Part shown: positions 17,596 to 27,010 of the stretch, piece after piece
Layout: every line of letters starts with the position of its first letter
Numbering within the stretch: the stretch's first letter is position 1
DNA from: Gammaproteobacteria bacterium
GTDB lineage: Bacteria > Pseudomonadota > Gammaproteobacteria > Steroidobacterales > Woeseiaceae
DNA: 64,000 nucleotides
Assembly: GCA_013151645.1 (NCBI GenBank)
Contig: JAADHU010000060.1
Coordinates: 1-64,000 of the forward strand
Direction: 5' to 3'
Notes under the pieces: model-generated
Seen by the model: the letters and a program-made list of their open reading frames with translations, nothing else
What the model was told of the DNA's origin: nothing
The model's database searches: none
Translations under genes and position numbers: made by a program

Positions 17596-18465
17596 ATGGA
17601 ACCGGACAGCACAGAACCTAATGACAAATTCAGCCTCGTCCAGCAGCTCGCCAAAGACCTGTCCGGAGGCGATCTGGAGCTGAGTTCGTTCCCGGATATC
17701 GCGCTGCGGATTCGCAAGGCCCTGAACGACGATATGTGCACGACAGAGCAGATTGTGCAGATTCTGGGGGCCGAGCCGGTACTCGCCGCCAAGATTCTGT
17801 CGATTTCCAACTCGGCCGCACTGCGGCCGTCCACCGACCCGATTACCGACCTGCCCATGGCCGTTAATCGCATTGGCCGAAACATGGTCCGAAATACGGC
17901 AATGTCGTTCGCGATGGTGCAAACGGAAAAAGGCTATAGCCTGAAAGAGGCCAAGGCCCGACTCGACGAATTATGGGACGAATGCGCCCATGTTGCGGCG
18001 CTGTGCTATGTGCTGACCAAGAAGTACACGCCGCTCAACCCGGACGAAGCGCTACTCGTTGGCCTGATGCACGGCGTCGGGAAACTGTATATTCTCGGTC
18101 GCGCCGAAGAACACCCCACTCTGTTCAACGACGAGGAAGAACTCGTCAGCATCATGAACGACTGGCATACCGGCATTGGCAGCGCGATCATCGAGAAATG
18201 GGGTTTCGCCGACTACGTTGCCTCCGCGGTCGCCAATTACAAGGACCTTGATCGGGACAATGGCGATAGCGCTGCGGACTACACCGATATTCTGACGATC
18301 GCCTGCATTCTCTCGGAATTCGTGCGCAGCGAGTCGGACATGGAAGTACAACTCGACAACATTCCCGCGAGCAAACATCTTCGCTTGACGTCCGCGGATA
18401 TCATGCCGACGCTGCAGGCATCCGATCAGCAGATCAGATCGCTGCGACACGCGCTGGGAAAATAG
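17596..18465 (+). CDS. HDOD domain protein
   Basis: A 289-residue cytoplasmic HDOD protein, a catalytically degenerate relative of HD phosphohydrolases used in signalling. The domain spans about residues 30-230, with the typical N-terminal pattern EPVLAAKILSISNSA, and GLMHGVGKLYILG in place of a full HD metal site. The ATG follows AAGGGA. It ends 18 bases before a hairpin element that separates it from a convergent gene. A second HDOD protein is encoded at 20939-21814 beside a GGDEF/EAL receptor, so this region may be linked to c-di-GMP signalling, but no partner is proven. Confidence 0.88.
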   Translation: MEPDSTEPNDKFSLVQQLAKDLSGGDLELSSFPDIALRIRKALNDDMCTTEQIVQILGAEPVLAAKILSISNSAALRPSTDPITDLPMAVNRIGRNMVRNTAMSFAMVQTEKGYSLKEAKARLDELWDECAHVAALCYVLTKKYTPLNPDEALLVGLMHGVGKLYILGRAEEHPTLFNDEEELVSIMNDWHTGIGSAIIEKWGFADYVASAVANYKDLDRDNGDSAADYTDILTIACILSEFVRSESDMEVQLDNIPASKHLRLTSADIMPTLQASDQQIRSLRHALGK

Positions 18466-18482
18466 AACAGACCGGGAATTCC

Positions 18483-18657
18483 CTAGCAGTCTGTTGAAAA
18501 AACCATCCATGGTATTTTCAACACCGCAATTCGAAAAACGTCGTTTTCGAATTGCTCACATTTTCAATGTCAATGGCTTGCAGCCATCGAAAATGACGGT
18601 ACCTCCCTGTACCGTTCGCAACCCGCCGAAAAACGGTGTTTTTCAACAGGCTGCTAG
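18483..18657 (+). repeat. Hairpin-rich MITE-like element, copy A
   Basis: A 175-base element flanked by CTAG on both sides (18483-18486 and 18654-18657), with imperfect terminal inverted repeats CAGTCTGTTGAAAAA / TTTTTCAACAGGCTG. Inside are several short palindromes: AATTCGAAAAACG...CGTTTTCGAATT, ATGGCTTGCAGCCAT, and ACGGTAC...GTACCGT. There is no coding capacity. Copy C (54817-54985, inverted) is nearly identical apart from a 6-base deletion; copy B is a 75-base truncated form. The 4-base YTAR-type duplication fits mobilisation by an IS5-like transposase (known target preference), which is not in the window. The right CTAG provides the TAG stop of the minus-strand amidohydrolase. Lying between convergent genes, it can act as a terminator. 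Confidence 0.8.
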
Positions 18658-19913
18658 TACGTTACGCCGTCCTTCATCACCAGGCGTATCTCTCGCAACA
18701 CCGAAATGTCTTCGGCGGGATCACCATCGACGACGATGATGTCAGCACGAAGCCCCGCCTGTATCCGGCCTACCTTATCGTCAATGTGAAACAATGCGGC
18801 ATTGACGGAAGTCGCCGACTGCAAGGCGGCGAGGTTCTTCATCCCGTAGCTCACCATCAATTCCAGCTCACGAACATTGTCGCCATGTGGATAAACGCCG
18901 ACGTCGCCACCGAAGCAGATCGTCACGCCGGCATCCAGTGCGGCTTTGAAACTCTTTTTCTTCGCTGCAATTCGCTCCGGATCCGGATCAATACCTTTCT
19001 TCCATCCGCCGTACCGGGCAACGGCATCTCCCGCTGCAAGCGTCGGGCAAAGCGCGACGTTTCGTTTGCGCATAAGCGCGTACACCTCTTGCGTCGCTGC
19101 ATCACCATGTTCGATCGTTTCGACGCCGGCGAGAATGGCCCTCTTCATACCTTCCGCAGAAGACGCGTGAGCGACAACGGGTCTGCCGCTGCTCGTCGTA
19201 ATCGCAACGATGGTTTCCAGCTCGGCCTGCGTAAAGGTCGCCGCCGCCGTGTTGTCGACGCCCCAGCGATAATCGGCATAGACCTTGATAAAGTCCACGT
19301 TTCGACCAATCTGGCTTCTCACCACCCTGATGAGATCGTCGTAACCGTCGGCGGTTTCTGCTCCGAGCGGTACTTCGACCCGCTCATGAAACCCCTTCGG
19401 ACCGTAGCTGCCAGTGGCTACAATCGCTCGGCCGGCGACGAGCAATCGCGGTCCGGGGATCAGTCCCTTGTTGATCGAGTCGCGTATGCCGACATCGGCG
19501 TACGCTGCTCCTTCAGAGCCGAGATCGCGCATTGTTGTGATGCCCGCCAGCAATGAGGCACGAACGTGGTTTGTGGCACGGATCACGCGTTCGGACTCCG
19601 GCTCCTTCAGGACCTGATCATTCCATGAAGTCTCGTTATAAGGATGCAGCAGGATGTGCGAATGACCCTCGATGAGTCCCGGCATGAGTGTCTGGCCGGG
19701 AAAATCGACCACAGTGTCAAAATCGAGACCCGGCATGTCGTTCAAGCTGCCAGCGTAGACTATTTGGCGGCCCTTCACCGCAACCACCCAGTCGGCGTGC
19801 ATGCGTTCCCCGTCAAAAACTCGGCCGGCCTTAAGAAGGGTCATCGGTTCCTGTGCAGTAACAGTGTTTGATGAAAAAAGGGCCAGGAGGAAAACGGATA
19901 TGATGAGGTTCAT
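18654..19913 (-). CDS. Exported metal-dependent amidohydrolase (imidazolonepropionase-like)
   Basis: A 419-residue secreted amidohydrolase. The signal peptide is residues 1-20 (MNLIISVFLLALFSSNTVTA); metal ligands are seen in LMPGLIEGHSHILLH, VVAHASSAEGM, TIEHGD and FGGDVGVYPHG, and KVYADYRW probably carries the carbamylated lysine. Members of this periplasmic group include Xaa-Pro and other dipeptidases; the substrate is not assignable. ATG 19913 is preferred because AAAGGAA lies just upstream; a TTG 18 bases earlier lacks one. The stop codon TAG lies inside the CTAG border of the mobile element, so the native stop was probably the insertion target. It is 27 bases downstream of the glycerate kinase gene, likely the same transcript. 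Confidence 0.87.
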   Translation of the reverse strand: MNLIISVFLLALFSSNTVTAQEPMTLLKAGRVFDGERMHADWVVAVKGRQIVYAGSLNDMPGLDFDTVVDFPGQTLMPGLIEGHSHILLHPYNETSWNDQVLKEPESERVIRATNHVRASLLAGITTMRDLGSEGAAYADVGIRDSINKGLIPGPRLLVAGRAIVATGSYGPKGFHERVEVPLGAETADGYDDLIRVVRSQIGRNVDFIKVYADYRWGVDNTAAATFTQAELETIVAITTSSGRPVVAHASSAEGMKRAILAGVETIEHGDAATQEVYALMRKRNVALCPTLAAGDAVARYGGWKKGIDPDPERIAAKKKSFKAALDAGVTICFGGDVGVYPHGDNVRELELMVSYGMKNLAALQSATSVNAALFHIDDKVGRIQAGLRADIIVVDGDPAEDISVLREIRLVMKDGVTY

Positions 19914-19940
19914 GGCGTTCCTTTGGTGCAACTCGTCCGC

Positions 19941-20855
19941 TTATTCGGACCGTGTAGAGTAATAACTTCGCACGCAATCATGATGAGCGTCCAGTTCGAG
20001 CACGACATCGGCCAGCCCGGGCAACAGGGAAAAATTCGCTCGGGTAATTCGCTCGTAGTGCTGAATGAAGTCCGCGATTTGTTCTTTGTTCATGATACCA
20101 GTACGGTCACCCAATGTGACTGCGGCAAGTTTCTCCTCCTGTTCGAGTCGCCACCGGTACACGGCTTCAAAATCGGGCGCCTTGAGATACACCAGCGCGT
20201 CGAGCTGTGAAAAAACATCGGCGTAGCCACCAGCGAGTTGATCGTTTACGAATTGTCGCCATTCGCCCGTTGCATCTTGCTGCGCTTCCAGAGCGTTGAC
20301 CGCTTGCACCAAAGCATCGTTTTCTTGCGGCGTACTGGCGACACACCAGCCTTCGAGAACAATCACGTCAACCGGCCCGGACACAGCAGGCCATACTTCT
20401 GTGTCGGCCCGATCATCTCGCGCTTTGTCGAAAACGGGTGTTCGCAATTCGTCTCCCGCCACCAGATGCCTGAGATTGTCGATGCATGTGGACAACAGCT
20501 TTACATCATGGGTCCCCGGGACACCGCGGATTTCGAGCAGCGGGTGAATGTCAGCGGCCAGCTGTTCGCGTTCCTGGCGAGTCAGATAGAAGTCATCAAT
20601 CGATAACACTGCGACGTTCCATCCCTTACCGCACCGCAGTGCCTCGCGAAAGAATGCTGCCAACGTGGATTTTCCAGTACCCTGCGCGCCGCTGATGCCG
20701 ACCACTAGCGTACGACCGGCAGGCCGTTTTTTTATAATCCAGGCAGTAAGCGGCGAGTAGTGAGCATCAATCAGGTGGCGGCAACGGCCGGGCAGCCGGT
20801 GCTTCGAGATGAACGCATCGATTTGTCGATCGGTCAACAGGGTTTGCTTTCGCAT
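19941..20855 (-). CDS. D-glycerate 3-kinase (GLYK type)
   Basis: A 304-residue P-loop kinase of the plant-type glycerate kinase family, converting D-glycerate to 3-phosphoglycerate. The Walker A is GISGAQGTGKS63. Further family marks are LSIDDFYLTRQER, the IHPLLEIRGVPGTHD segment, FDKARDDR, and VIVLEGWCVAS (Walker B-like). It resembles uridine kinase folds but has the GLYK-specific insert. It starts 83 bases after the HDOD gene and is followed 27 bases later by the amidohydrolase. It would let the cell use glycerate or photorespiratory-type glycolate products. No glycolate genes are adjacent. Confidence 0.88.
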   Translation of the reverse strand: MRKQTLLTDRQIDAFISKHRLPGRCRHLIDAHYSPLTAWIIKKRPAGRTLVVGISGAQGTGKSTLAAFFREALRCGKGWNVAVLSIDDFYLTRQEREQLAADIHPLLEIRGVPGTHDVKLLSTCIDNLRHLVAGDELRTPVFDKARDDRADTEVWPAVSGPVDVIVLEGWCVASTPQENDALVQAVNALEAQQDATGEWRQFVNDQLAGGYADVFSQLDALVYLKAPDFEAVYRWRLEQEEKLAAVTLGDRTGIMNKEQIADFIQHYERITRANFSLLPGLADVVLELDAHHDCVRSYYSTRSE

Positions 20856-20938
20856 TTGTCATGCCCATCAAGCGCTTAGGGGACTGGCGTCGGCGCCGAA
20901 TCCGCACGGCGCTCTGCGCTGATGTGCGTACCGATACG

Positions 20939-21814
20939 CTAACCGCTCATATTACCAACGAGTGATTGTACCTTTTCTTTTTGTTTTTCCCCGAACACGG
21001 CCATCTGTTGCAATTCGTCGGGATTGAGTCCGAAATCATCCGCCCAATGGCGAAGGTCCACTCGATGCTCATCCTCAACCTCGGTGTTACCGACGGCCGT
21101 CGCCGCACTCACAACGATCAGGCCCAGTCTCTCATCGCAAGTCGATTGGGGAAAGGCGCAGTGTTCGTAAGCGGCGATCATCGGACCTGGCAATGACCAG
21201 AATCTCGCCAGTTCTGCTGTCATGATTTTATGGTTCGTTCCCAACTTTGCGACGAACAGGTCACCAAGGTTTTCGGCCTCGGCCGACTCATGGTGAGCGT
21301 GCAGAACAAGCTGTGTGTTCCCGGCGTCCATGTGTGCGAGCGCCATCAACCCAAGGTTGTGACACAAGCCCGTCGTATAGGCCAGATCACGAGTGGCATC
21401 GGATGCCTTTTCGTCGGCCATGACTATTTTCTTGCAGCATTCAGCCGTCAACAAGGATTGCATCCAGAAACGGCGGGCATTAAACGCAGGACATTTTCGT
21501 GTATTAAACGACTGCTGAATCGCCATGGCCAGCACCAGTGAACGCACCGTATCGACACCCAAAACCCGGGAAATGGCCTCACGAATGCTGTGCACCGGTT
21601 CAGACAGACAAAAATAGGCAGAATTCGCGAGACCCAGCAATTTTGCGCAGATACCCGGATCGCCCTCAACGACGTTCGCGACTTTCTCTGCATCGATAAA
21701 CTCGTCACCGAAGCAGGTGAGTATCTCCTGAGCTGTCGCCGGAAGCGGTGGCAATGCTGCGATGGCCTCCGCGATCTTCTTCGCCGATGCCGTTGTGTCC
21801 ATTGATTCGTTCAT
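20939..21814 (-). CDS. HDOD domain protein coupled to a c-di-GMP receptor gene
   Basis: A cytoplasmic HDOD protein of about 291 residues; the domain runs over roughly residues 20-220 (LPPLPATAQEIL, GDPGICAKLLGLANSAYF, and a degenerate GLCHNLGLMAL). The preferred start is ATG 21814 with GAGAAAGG upstream. A TTG at 21826 would overlap the stop of the upstream gene. In either case the gene follows the GGDEF/EAL gene with essentially no gap, so co-translation is likely. HDOD proteins often act downstream of c-di-GMP enzymes as protein-protein signalling modules (family knowledge). Here the genetic coupling supports that role, while the partner remains to be shown. It is only distantly similar to the HDOD protein at 17596. 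Confidence 0.87.
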   Translation of the reverse strand: MNESMDTTASAKKIAEAIAALPPLPATAQEILTCFGDEFIDAEKVANVVEGDPGICAKLLGLANSAYFCLSEPVHSIREAISRVLGVDTVRSLVLAMAIQQSFNTRKCPAFNARRFWMQSLLTAECCKKIVMADEKASDATRDLAYTTGLCHNLGLMALAHMDAGNTQLVLHAHHESAEAENLGDLFVAKLGTNHKIMTAELARFWSLPGPMIAAYEHCAFPQSTCDERLGLIVVSAATAVGNTEVEDEHRVDLRHWADDFGLNPDELQQMAVFGEKQKEKVQSLVGNMSG

Positions 21815-21822
21815 AACCTTTC

Positions 21823-24800
21823 TCAACCTGCTTGCTGAAGTTCTATCACTGCCGCCTGATCGGCTTCAGTGAAACTGGGAAAATGCGGAGCGAGCGCAAA
21901 CGGCCTGCCAACCGCGAAGCCCTGGACATAGTCGGTGCCGAGTTCACGCATGAGCTCATATTGCCCGTGGTTTTCAACGAACTCTGCCACCGTCTTGATA
22001 TTCAACGCGTGTGCGATATCGATGATTGATTTGACGAATATGCGGTCCGTTTCGTCGTGCAGGATATCGCGAATAAACATACCATCGATTTTGAGAATAT
22101 CGATTGGCAATTTTTTCAGGTAGCCGAACGACGATAGCCCGCTGCCGAAATCATCGAGCGCAAACTGACAACCCATTTCGCCTAGTTCGGTCATCAGTTT
22201 ACGAGCCTCCACTACACTTCGAATCACGGCTGTCTCGGTAATCTCGAAATTGATCGTACCGGGTGGCAACGGTGCTCGTTGGACGGCCTCCACCAGGAAG
22301 CGGGCGAATCTTGTGTCACCGATGCTGGTGCCCGAAAGATTGATCCAGTACTTGCGGCGGTCGCTCTGGAACGACTGGTGAATAAACAGCGTATCGAGCA
22401 GCGTTTTTACAACCCATTGATCCAGTTCGATACTCATGCCATAGCGTTCGGCCGCAGGCAGAAATGCGCCCGGAGGAACCAGCTTACGTGTCTCCGGGTC
22501 GCGTAAACGCAGCAGAATCTCGACGTGTTCCAGCTCATCGGTATTTTCTTTTATCGGCTTGATGACCTGGCCGTACATTGCGAAACGACGGCTGTCCATC
22601 GCCTCTCTCAGGCGCTGTACCCAACGTACCTGGCCGCGCCTTTCGCGCGCGGAATCCGTCTCTCCCGAAACCATATGGACTCGATTGCGGCCCGCTTCCT
22701 TGGCGGCGTAGCACGCTGCATCGGCAAGTTGCTGCAACTCGCCCGTATCACCTACGGCAGGGTCTATCGGCAGACCGCCTATGCTCACGCCGATACGGTA
22801 AACCTCGGATTGCCAGCGAAAGCGCAAATCTTCAATTTTGGCGCGAATCGACTCGGCTATTCTCTTGGCGACAGTCGTTGGGCAATTCCAGAGAATGATG
22901 CCGAATTCATCGCCCCCAAGTCGGCAGACCGAATCGTTGGCGCGCACAATATCTTTCAGAATTTCACTCACATCGCGAAGTAACTGGTCACCGGCCTGAT
23001 GTCCCGATGTGTCGTTGACGACCTTGAATTGATCCAGGTCCATGAATATGAGGTAGTTGGGCTGTCCGCCTGTGTTTCCTTTGTCCCACGCCTGCTTCAG
23101 TTTCGCTTCGAACGATCGCCGGTTCAGCAGGCCCGTCAGTTCATCGTAGCTAGCCTGATACTCCAGCAAACCCGTCAGCTTGAGCGACTCGGTAATATCC
23201 TGCACCTGCATGACGGCGTACTGAAATTCGTCGTTATCCGCACGCACCGCCGACAGATGCACAACAATTTGCAAGACTTCACCCGTGGACGTCGTGCAGC
23301 TCAGCCTTTCTTCGAGACTATCGACTTCGTTGCTGAGCAGCTTTTCCAGTTGCAGCAGAAAACGCACGCGATCGTCGCTGTCCATCTGGTCGAGGAAACA
23401 AATGCTGGTCTCTGAACCCGTTGCCGGCCAGAACATATTTCGCATGACCGGATTGGCATCGAACATCCGACCATCGATATCGAGCAATCCCATACCGATC
23501 GGTGCGTTGTCGAAAGCGCGACTGAAGCGCAATTCGATGTCCTCGCGAGCCTTGTCCGCCTTTCGCCGTTCGTTTATCTCGCTCGACAATTGCTGATTGC
23601 TAAGTTCGAGATTCTCCCTGGCCTGTTCAATCGATCGAGTACGTTCTGCCACCTGTCGACGAAGAAACTTGTTCAGGCGTTCCATATTTCCCGTCCGATG
23701 ATTCATTACGGCACGCAAAACGAGCAGAAAAACAAGGATGGCAAACAGCTGGAACCATAGCTGTTGCCAGAAAAAGGGTTTGATCGTGAAGCGGCGACTT
23801 GCAACTTCGTCACTCCATTCTCCACCTGCATAGCGCGCTTTGACGAAAAATTCGTGAGAGCCGGGCGGGATACTCCGATAGTTGACGGTCTGGTTTGAGG
23901 TCGCGGCGCTCCACTGATTTTGCACGCCGATAAGTCTGTAGCTGTATTCCGCAGCGCTCGGGAACAACAGTGACACCGCGGTGAATTCGACATGCACACC
24001 GTGCTGGCCCGGGTCTATCTCGGCGTTTTCGCCGATCGGTAACCCGTCCATCGCGGTATCCATATGAACGATTCGGGGAATCGGCTCTACATAGTCCGGC
24101 AACGGCAGGGAGGTATCCATTCTTGTGGCACCATCCACCGTTCCGATCCAGAGAAAATTCCGCGAGTCGACAAAGGTCGCATGAACGTTCGTTTCCGTGC
24201 CTGTAAATCCAGACAACTGGTTGTAGTGCACTATCCGCGAAGAACCGGGAAGAAACTGGTACAGGCCCTGCTCTCCGCCGACGATTAGCGAACCGTCCCC
24301 GAGCGCTTCGAGCAGGTAAATTGTCTGATCGGCCCAGGGCACCGGCTCTTGCAGTGTGACGAAATGGTCGGTATCGAATCGGTATACGCCGCCCTCTTCC
24401 GTCGCGACCCACAGTTCGTTTTTCGAGATCATGCGTATTTGATTGAACGCTACGCTTAACAATTCGTTCGTAGCTCCGAAAATATCCTGTTTATATTCTC
24501 CGTTTGCTTGTGGGATCAGGTGCACCAAACCAACTTTGTCGGCGCCGTAGTAAACGCTATTGTCATCCCAAAGATCGAGTGTGTAGACAGACGTGTTCCC
24601 GGGCGATGGAAACCGCTCAATGACATCGGTGTTCGGCGAATAACGAAACACCCCGGACGCGAAGGTCGAAAACCAGATCGAAGTATCGTTTGCCACAGCG
24701 ACATCGAGAATTTCGAGACCTTCGGTACCCGCGACTCGTTGGGCCTGCAAACTGCTCGTATTCACGCGGTACAGCCCCTCGCCACGAATACCGGCCCACA

Positions 24801-25959
24801 TTGTTCCGGAGTCATCACGCACAATATCCCGCACAGCGCCGCGCGGGATTCCCTGATCAGGACCGACCAGTGTGAGCGTTTCGTCCGCTTCCCGTCGGAT
24901 CAGCCTGCTCTGTGTCCCGAACCAGATACGACCTTCATCGTCTTCACTGATGGACCACACAGTTTCAGAGTCAGACTCTGTCTTAAGGCGAAAATGTCTA
25001 AACCGGTCACCCATGAATCGGATCAGGCGTGACTCGCTGGCGATCCAGAGTGTATTTTCACGATCGACGAATTGCGATGAAATATTGTCGATGCCGTCGT
25101 ATTTGCGAATCGTATCCGCCGTATGCACGGTATTTGCCTGGCGGCCGTCGAAACTGAACAATTCCCCGGCTGTCGCCGCCCAGACCGTGCCATACGCGCC
25201 GATCGTGATACACACTAAATCATCCGCAGTCTCTATGATCGCCCGAACATCCAGAACCCCGTCTTTCCAGATACCGATACGCTTTTGCCGATCCGCGGCC
25301 CAGACAGCACCGTTCGCGGCAGGGTAAATATGCACGATCTCTTCCGATATTAGCTGCAGTTCGGGTTCGGGATTGAGCAGGAGTCGGTACAGTCCGGACC
25401 GCGACGCGACCCACAGGTCGTTGCCCGAGATCGCGATGTTGGTGGCGCCGATGGACTCTCCGATCAAGGGTTCAAGCCGATAATTCCCGTCGTCCATGAC
25501 GACTTCGAGAATGCCCGCTCCCTCGGCGATGACCAGTACGCGCTCACCGACAATTTCGATGTTAATGATCGGCGTGTCTTCGTCACCGAACGGTTGAATA
25601 ACCTGGTCGACCAGCGCGGAACGAATAACGGAAATCCCACCACCGGTATCGCCCACCCAAACGGTGTTGTCTTCGCCGATCGCGAAGGCTGTCAGGCTAT
25701 TGCTCCGCAGGCCATCCTTGATCGTATAGTGATCGAAATCCTTGCCGTCATAGCGATTCAGACCACGCGCGGTGGTAAACCAAAGATAGCCCGTATCGTC
25801 CTGTTTGATGCCGTAGACATCGGATTGCGTCAAGCCGTCGACGGTCGAATAGAATCGAAACGGCGGCTCAGCCGATCCCTCAGCTGCAAGTGCACCTGCC
25901 GTGGACAACACGCCCAACAGCAGCAGTGCAAGCGAATTTTTGAATGCTCGGCTGGCCAT
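21823..25959 (-). CDS. Periplasmic-propeller sensor with PAS, GGDEF and EAL domains
   Basis: A 1378-residue receptor. It has a signal peptide (ends near 25), then a two-component-regulator-type propeller over about residues 35-650 built of repeats like LWFTTARGLNRYDG, a Y_Y_Y domain (about 660-730), one transmembrane helix (FWQQLWFQLFAILVFLLVL), a coiled coil, and a PAS domain (about 815-925). A diguanylate cyclase domain with intact G1015-G-D-E-F and an upstream inhibitory R-A-N-D site follows, then a C-terminal EAL domain. The EAL motif reads E1147-I-L, with EITET, DDFGSG (1269-1274), LKIDG and EFVEN kept, so both c-di-GMP synthesis and hydrolysis look possible. Such propellers are usually extracytoplasmic ligand sensors, often for carbohydrates in other phyla. 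It is transcribed with the HDOD gene downstream. Confidence 0.92.
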   Translation of the reverse strand: MASRAFKNSLALLLLGVLSTAGALAAEGSAEPPFRFYSTVDGLTQSDVYGIKQDDTGYLWFTTARGLNRYDGKDFDHYTIKDGLRSNSLTAFAIGEDNTVWVGDTGGGISVIRSALVDQVIQPFGDEDTPIINIEIVGERVLVIAEGAGILEVVMDDGNYRLEPLIGESIGATNIAISGNDLWVASRSGLYRLLLNPEPELQLISEEIVHIYPAANGAVWAADRQKRIGIWKDGVLDVRAIIETADDLVCITIGAYGTVWAATAGELFSFDGRQANTVHTADTIRKYDGIDNISSQFVDRENTLWIASESRLIRFMGDRFRHFRLKTESDSETVWSISEDDEGRIWFGTQSRLIRREADETLTLVGPDQGIPRGAVRDIVRDDSGTMWAGIRGEGLYRVNTSSLQAQRVAGTEGLEILDVAVANDTSIWFSTFASGVFRYSPNTDVIERFPSPGNTSVYTLDLWDDNSVYYGADKVGLVHLIPQANGEYKQDIFGATNELLSVAFNQIRMISKNELWVATEEGGVYRFDTDHFVTLQEPVPWADQTIYLLEALGDGSLIVGGEQGLYQFLPGSSRIVHYNQLSGFTGTETNVHATFVDSRNFLWIGTVDGATRMDTSLPLPDYVEPIPRIVHMDTAMDGLPIGENAEIDPGQHGVHVEFTAVSLLFPSAAEYSYRLIGVQNQWSAATSNQTVNYRSIPPGSHEFFVKARYAGGEWSDEVASRRFTIKPFFWQQLWFQLFAILVFLLVLRAVMNHRTGNMERLNKFLRRQVAERTRSIEQARENLELSNQQLSSEINERRKADKAREDIELRFSRAFDNAPIGMGLLDIDGRMFDANPVMRNMFWPATGSETSICFLDQMDSDDRVRFLLQLEKLLSNEVDSLEERLSCTTSTGEVLQIVVHLSAVRADNDEFQYAVMQVQDITESLKLTGLLEYQASYDELTGLLNRRSFEAKLKQAWDKGNTGGQPNYLIFMDLDQFKVVNDTSGHQAGDQLLRDVSEILKDIVRANDSVCRLGGDEFGIILWNCPTTVAKRIAESIRAKIEDLRFRWQSEVYRIGVSIGGLPIDPAVGDTGELQQLADAACYAAKEAGRNRVHMVSGETDSARERRGQVRWVQRLREAMDSRRFAMYGQVIKPIKENTDELEHVEILLRLRDPETRKLVPPGAFLPAAERYGMSIELDQWVVKTLLDTLFIHQSFQSDRRKYWINLSGTSIGDTRFARFLVEAVQRAPLPPGTINFEITETAVIRSVVEARKLMTELGEMGCQFALDDFGSGLSSFGYLKKLPIDILKIDGMFIRDILHDETDRIFVKSIIDIAHALNIKTVAEFVENHGQYELMRELGTDYVQGFAVGRPFALAPHFPSFTEADQAAVIELQQAG

Positions 25960-26194
25960 AAGTGGTCTTTCATCGAAATCAAGGACTTACTTACTGTAAT
26001 AATCGGCGGATTGGCATATTTCTTTAGTCCTGACCGGGGGAGAATGCGACTATCCACGATATACCGGGACCCACACGTCGTTTGCCAATAAGTTGTTTAA
26101 ACACAGCTTGTTAGAGCTATAGCTCGGACGGTCAGGGTCGCGGACGGGAGAGCGTACGAAATCTCAGGCGAAAGATCGCATGTCTCCGGGTCGT

Positions 26195-26941
26195 TCAGAT
26201 CTCGAACTGAGGATACGGGATTTCGCTGTCGCGGTAGTATTCGCGCCATTCCCGACCTGGATTGCCAGCGCCGGACAACACAATATCGGTAAAGATCGAA
26301 TAGGCGGTCGGTGCAATATCCGCCACGTGCGGCTCGAAACAGGATGGCAAGGCCAGGTCCCTGCGGTAAATATGCTCGCGATTGGCGCAGGCCGCGTGCA
26401 TGAATGACCGGTACCAGTCTTCTTCGTCCCGGTCGCCCAGCTCAATGCGTGCCGCGTTGATTGTTTCGAGAAACCAGTAGGTCATCCAGTAGGATTGCTG
26501 CACGAAATTCCAGACCGTGTCCGGTGTTCTTGGCTCCGCGAAATCCCGCAGTTCTGCGCTTAAACTTTCGTTTTTTTCGGCCAGTGAAAAAATATGCTCC
26601 CCCAGTTCTCCCGAAATGCCGGGTTGACCCCGGAGTCCACTGGCGTCGTCTTCCGGGATCGGCGGAATAACCAGAACCTGGTATCGTGCGAAATCGAGCA
26701 TCGTGGCCGCGAGTTTTTCCCGGCAACTGGTCACCGGGTCCGTCGAATTGCATATTTCGTTGATGTCGAGATATAGCTGTCGTGAGAGTTGTTGGCGCTT
26801 CGCCTCGTCAATAAACTCTCGCAAGGGAATTCGGTGGTATATGTGCGACGATTTTTCGACGGTCGCGATCAATAGCGGATTCTGCCGCCCCGTCTGCACG
26901 GCCGTCCGCATGCCAAATAGTTTTCCTAACCATCGCGCCAC
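26195..26941 (-). CDS. Hypothetical cytoplasmic protein
   Basis: A 248-residue soluble protein that I do not recognise. The GTG start at 26941 is well supported by GGGAGG about nine bases upstream. The sequence is rich in aromatic residues and helices (VWNFVQQSYWMTYWFLETI near residues 145-163) and has no signal peptide or known catalytic signature. Charged stretches such as GDRDEEDWYRSF suggest a folded globular protein. It follows the arginase gene by 69 bases on the same strand, so it may be the last gene of the RND-arginase run. 235 bases without a gene separate it from the GGDEF/EAL gene. Confidence 0.7.
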   Translation of the reverse strand: MARWLGKLFGMRTAVQTGRQNPLLIATVEKSSHIYHRIPLREFIDEAKRQQLSRQLYLDINEICNSTDPVTSCREKLAATMLDFARYQVLVIPPIPEDDASGLRGQPGISGELGEHIFSLAEKNESLSAELRDFAEPRTPDTVWNFVQQSYWMTYWFLETINAARIELGDRDEEDWYRSFMHAACANREHIYRRDLALPSCFEPHVADIAPTAYSIFTDIVLSGAGNPGREWREYYRDSEIPYPQFEI

Positions 26942-27010
26942 TTGCTCGTTCCTCCCTATCCGGATTTTGAATCCGGCTTCAGGTGACGGACGACATCCAT
27001 CTCCTGAAAA

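Noticed and set aside
18636-19556. 306-codon plus-strand frame opposite the amidohydrolase
   Set aside because: Begins inside the hairpin element; the real gene is on the minus strand.
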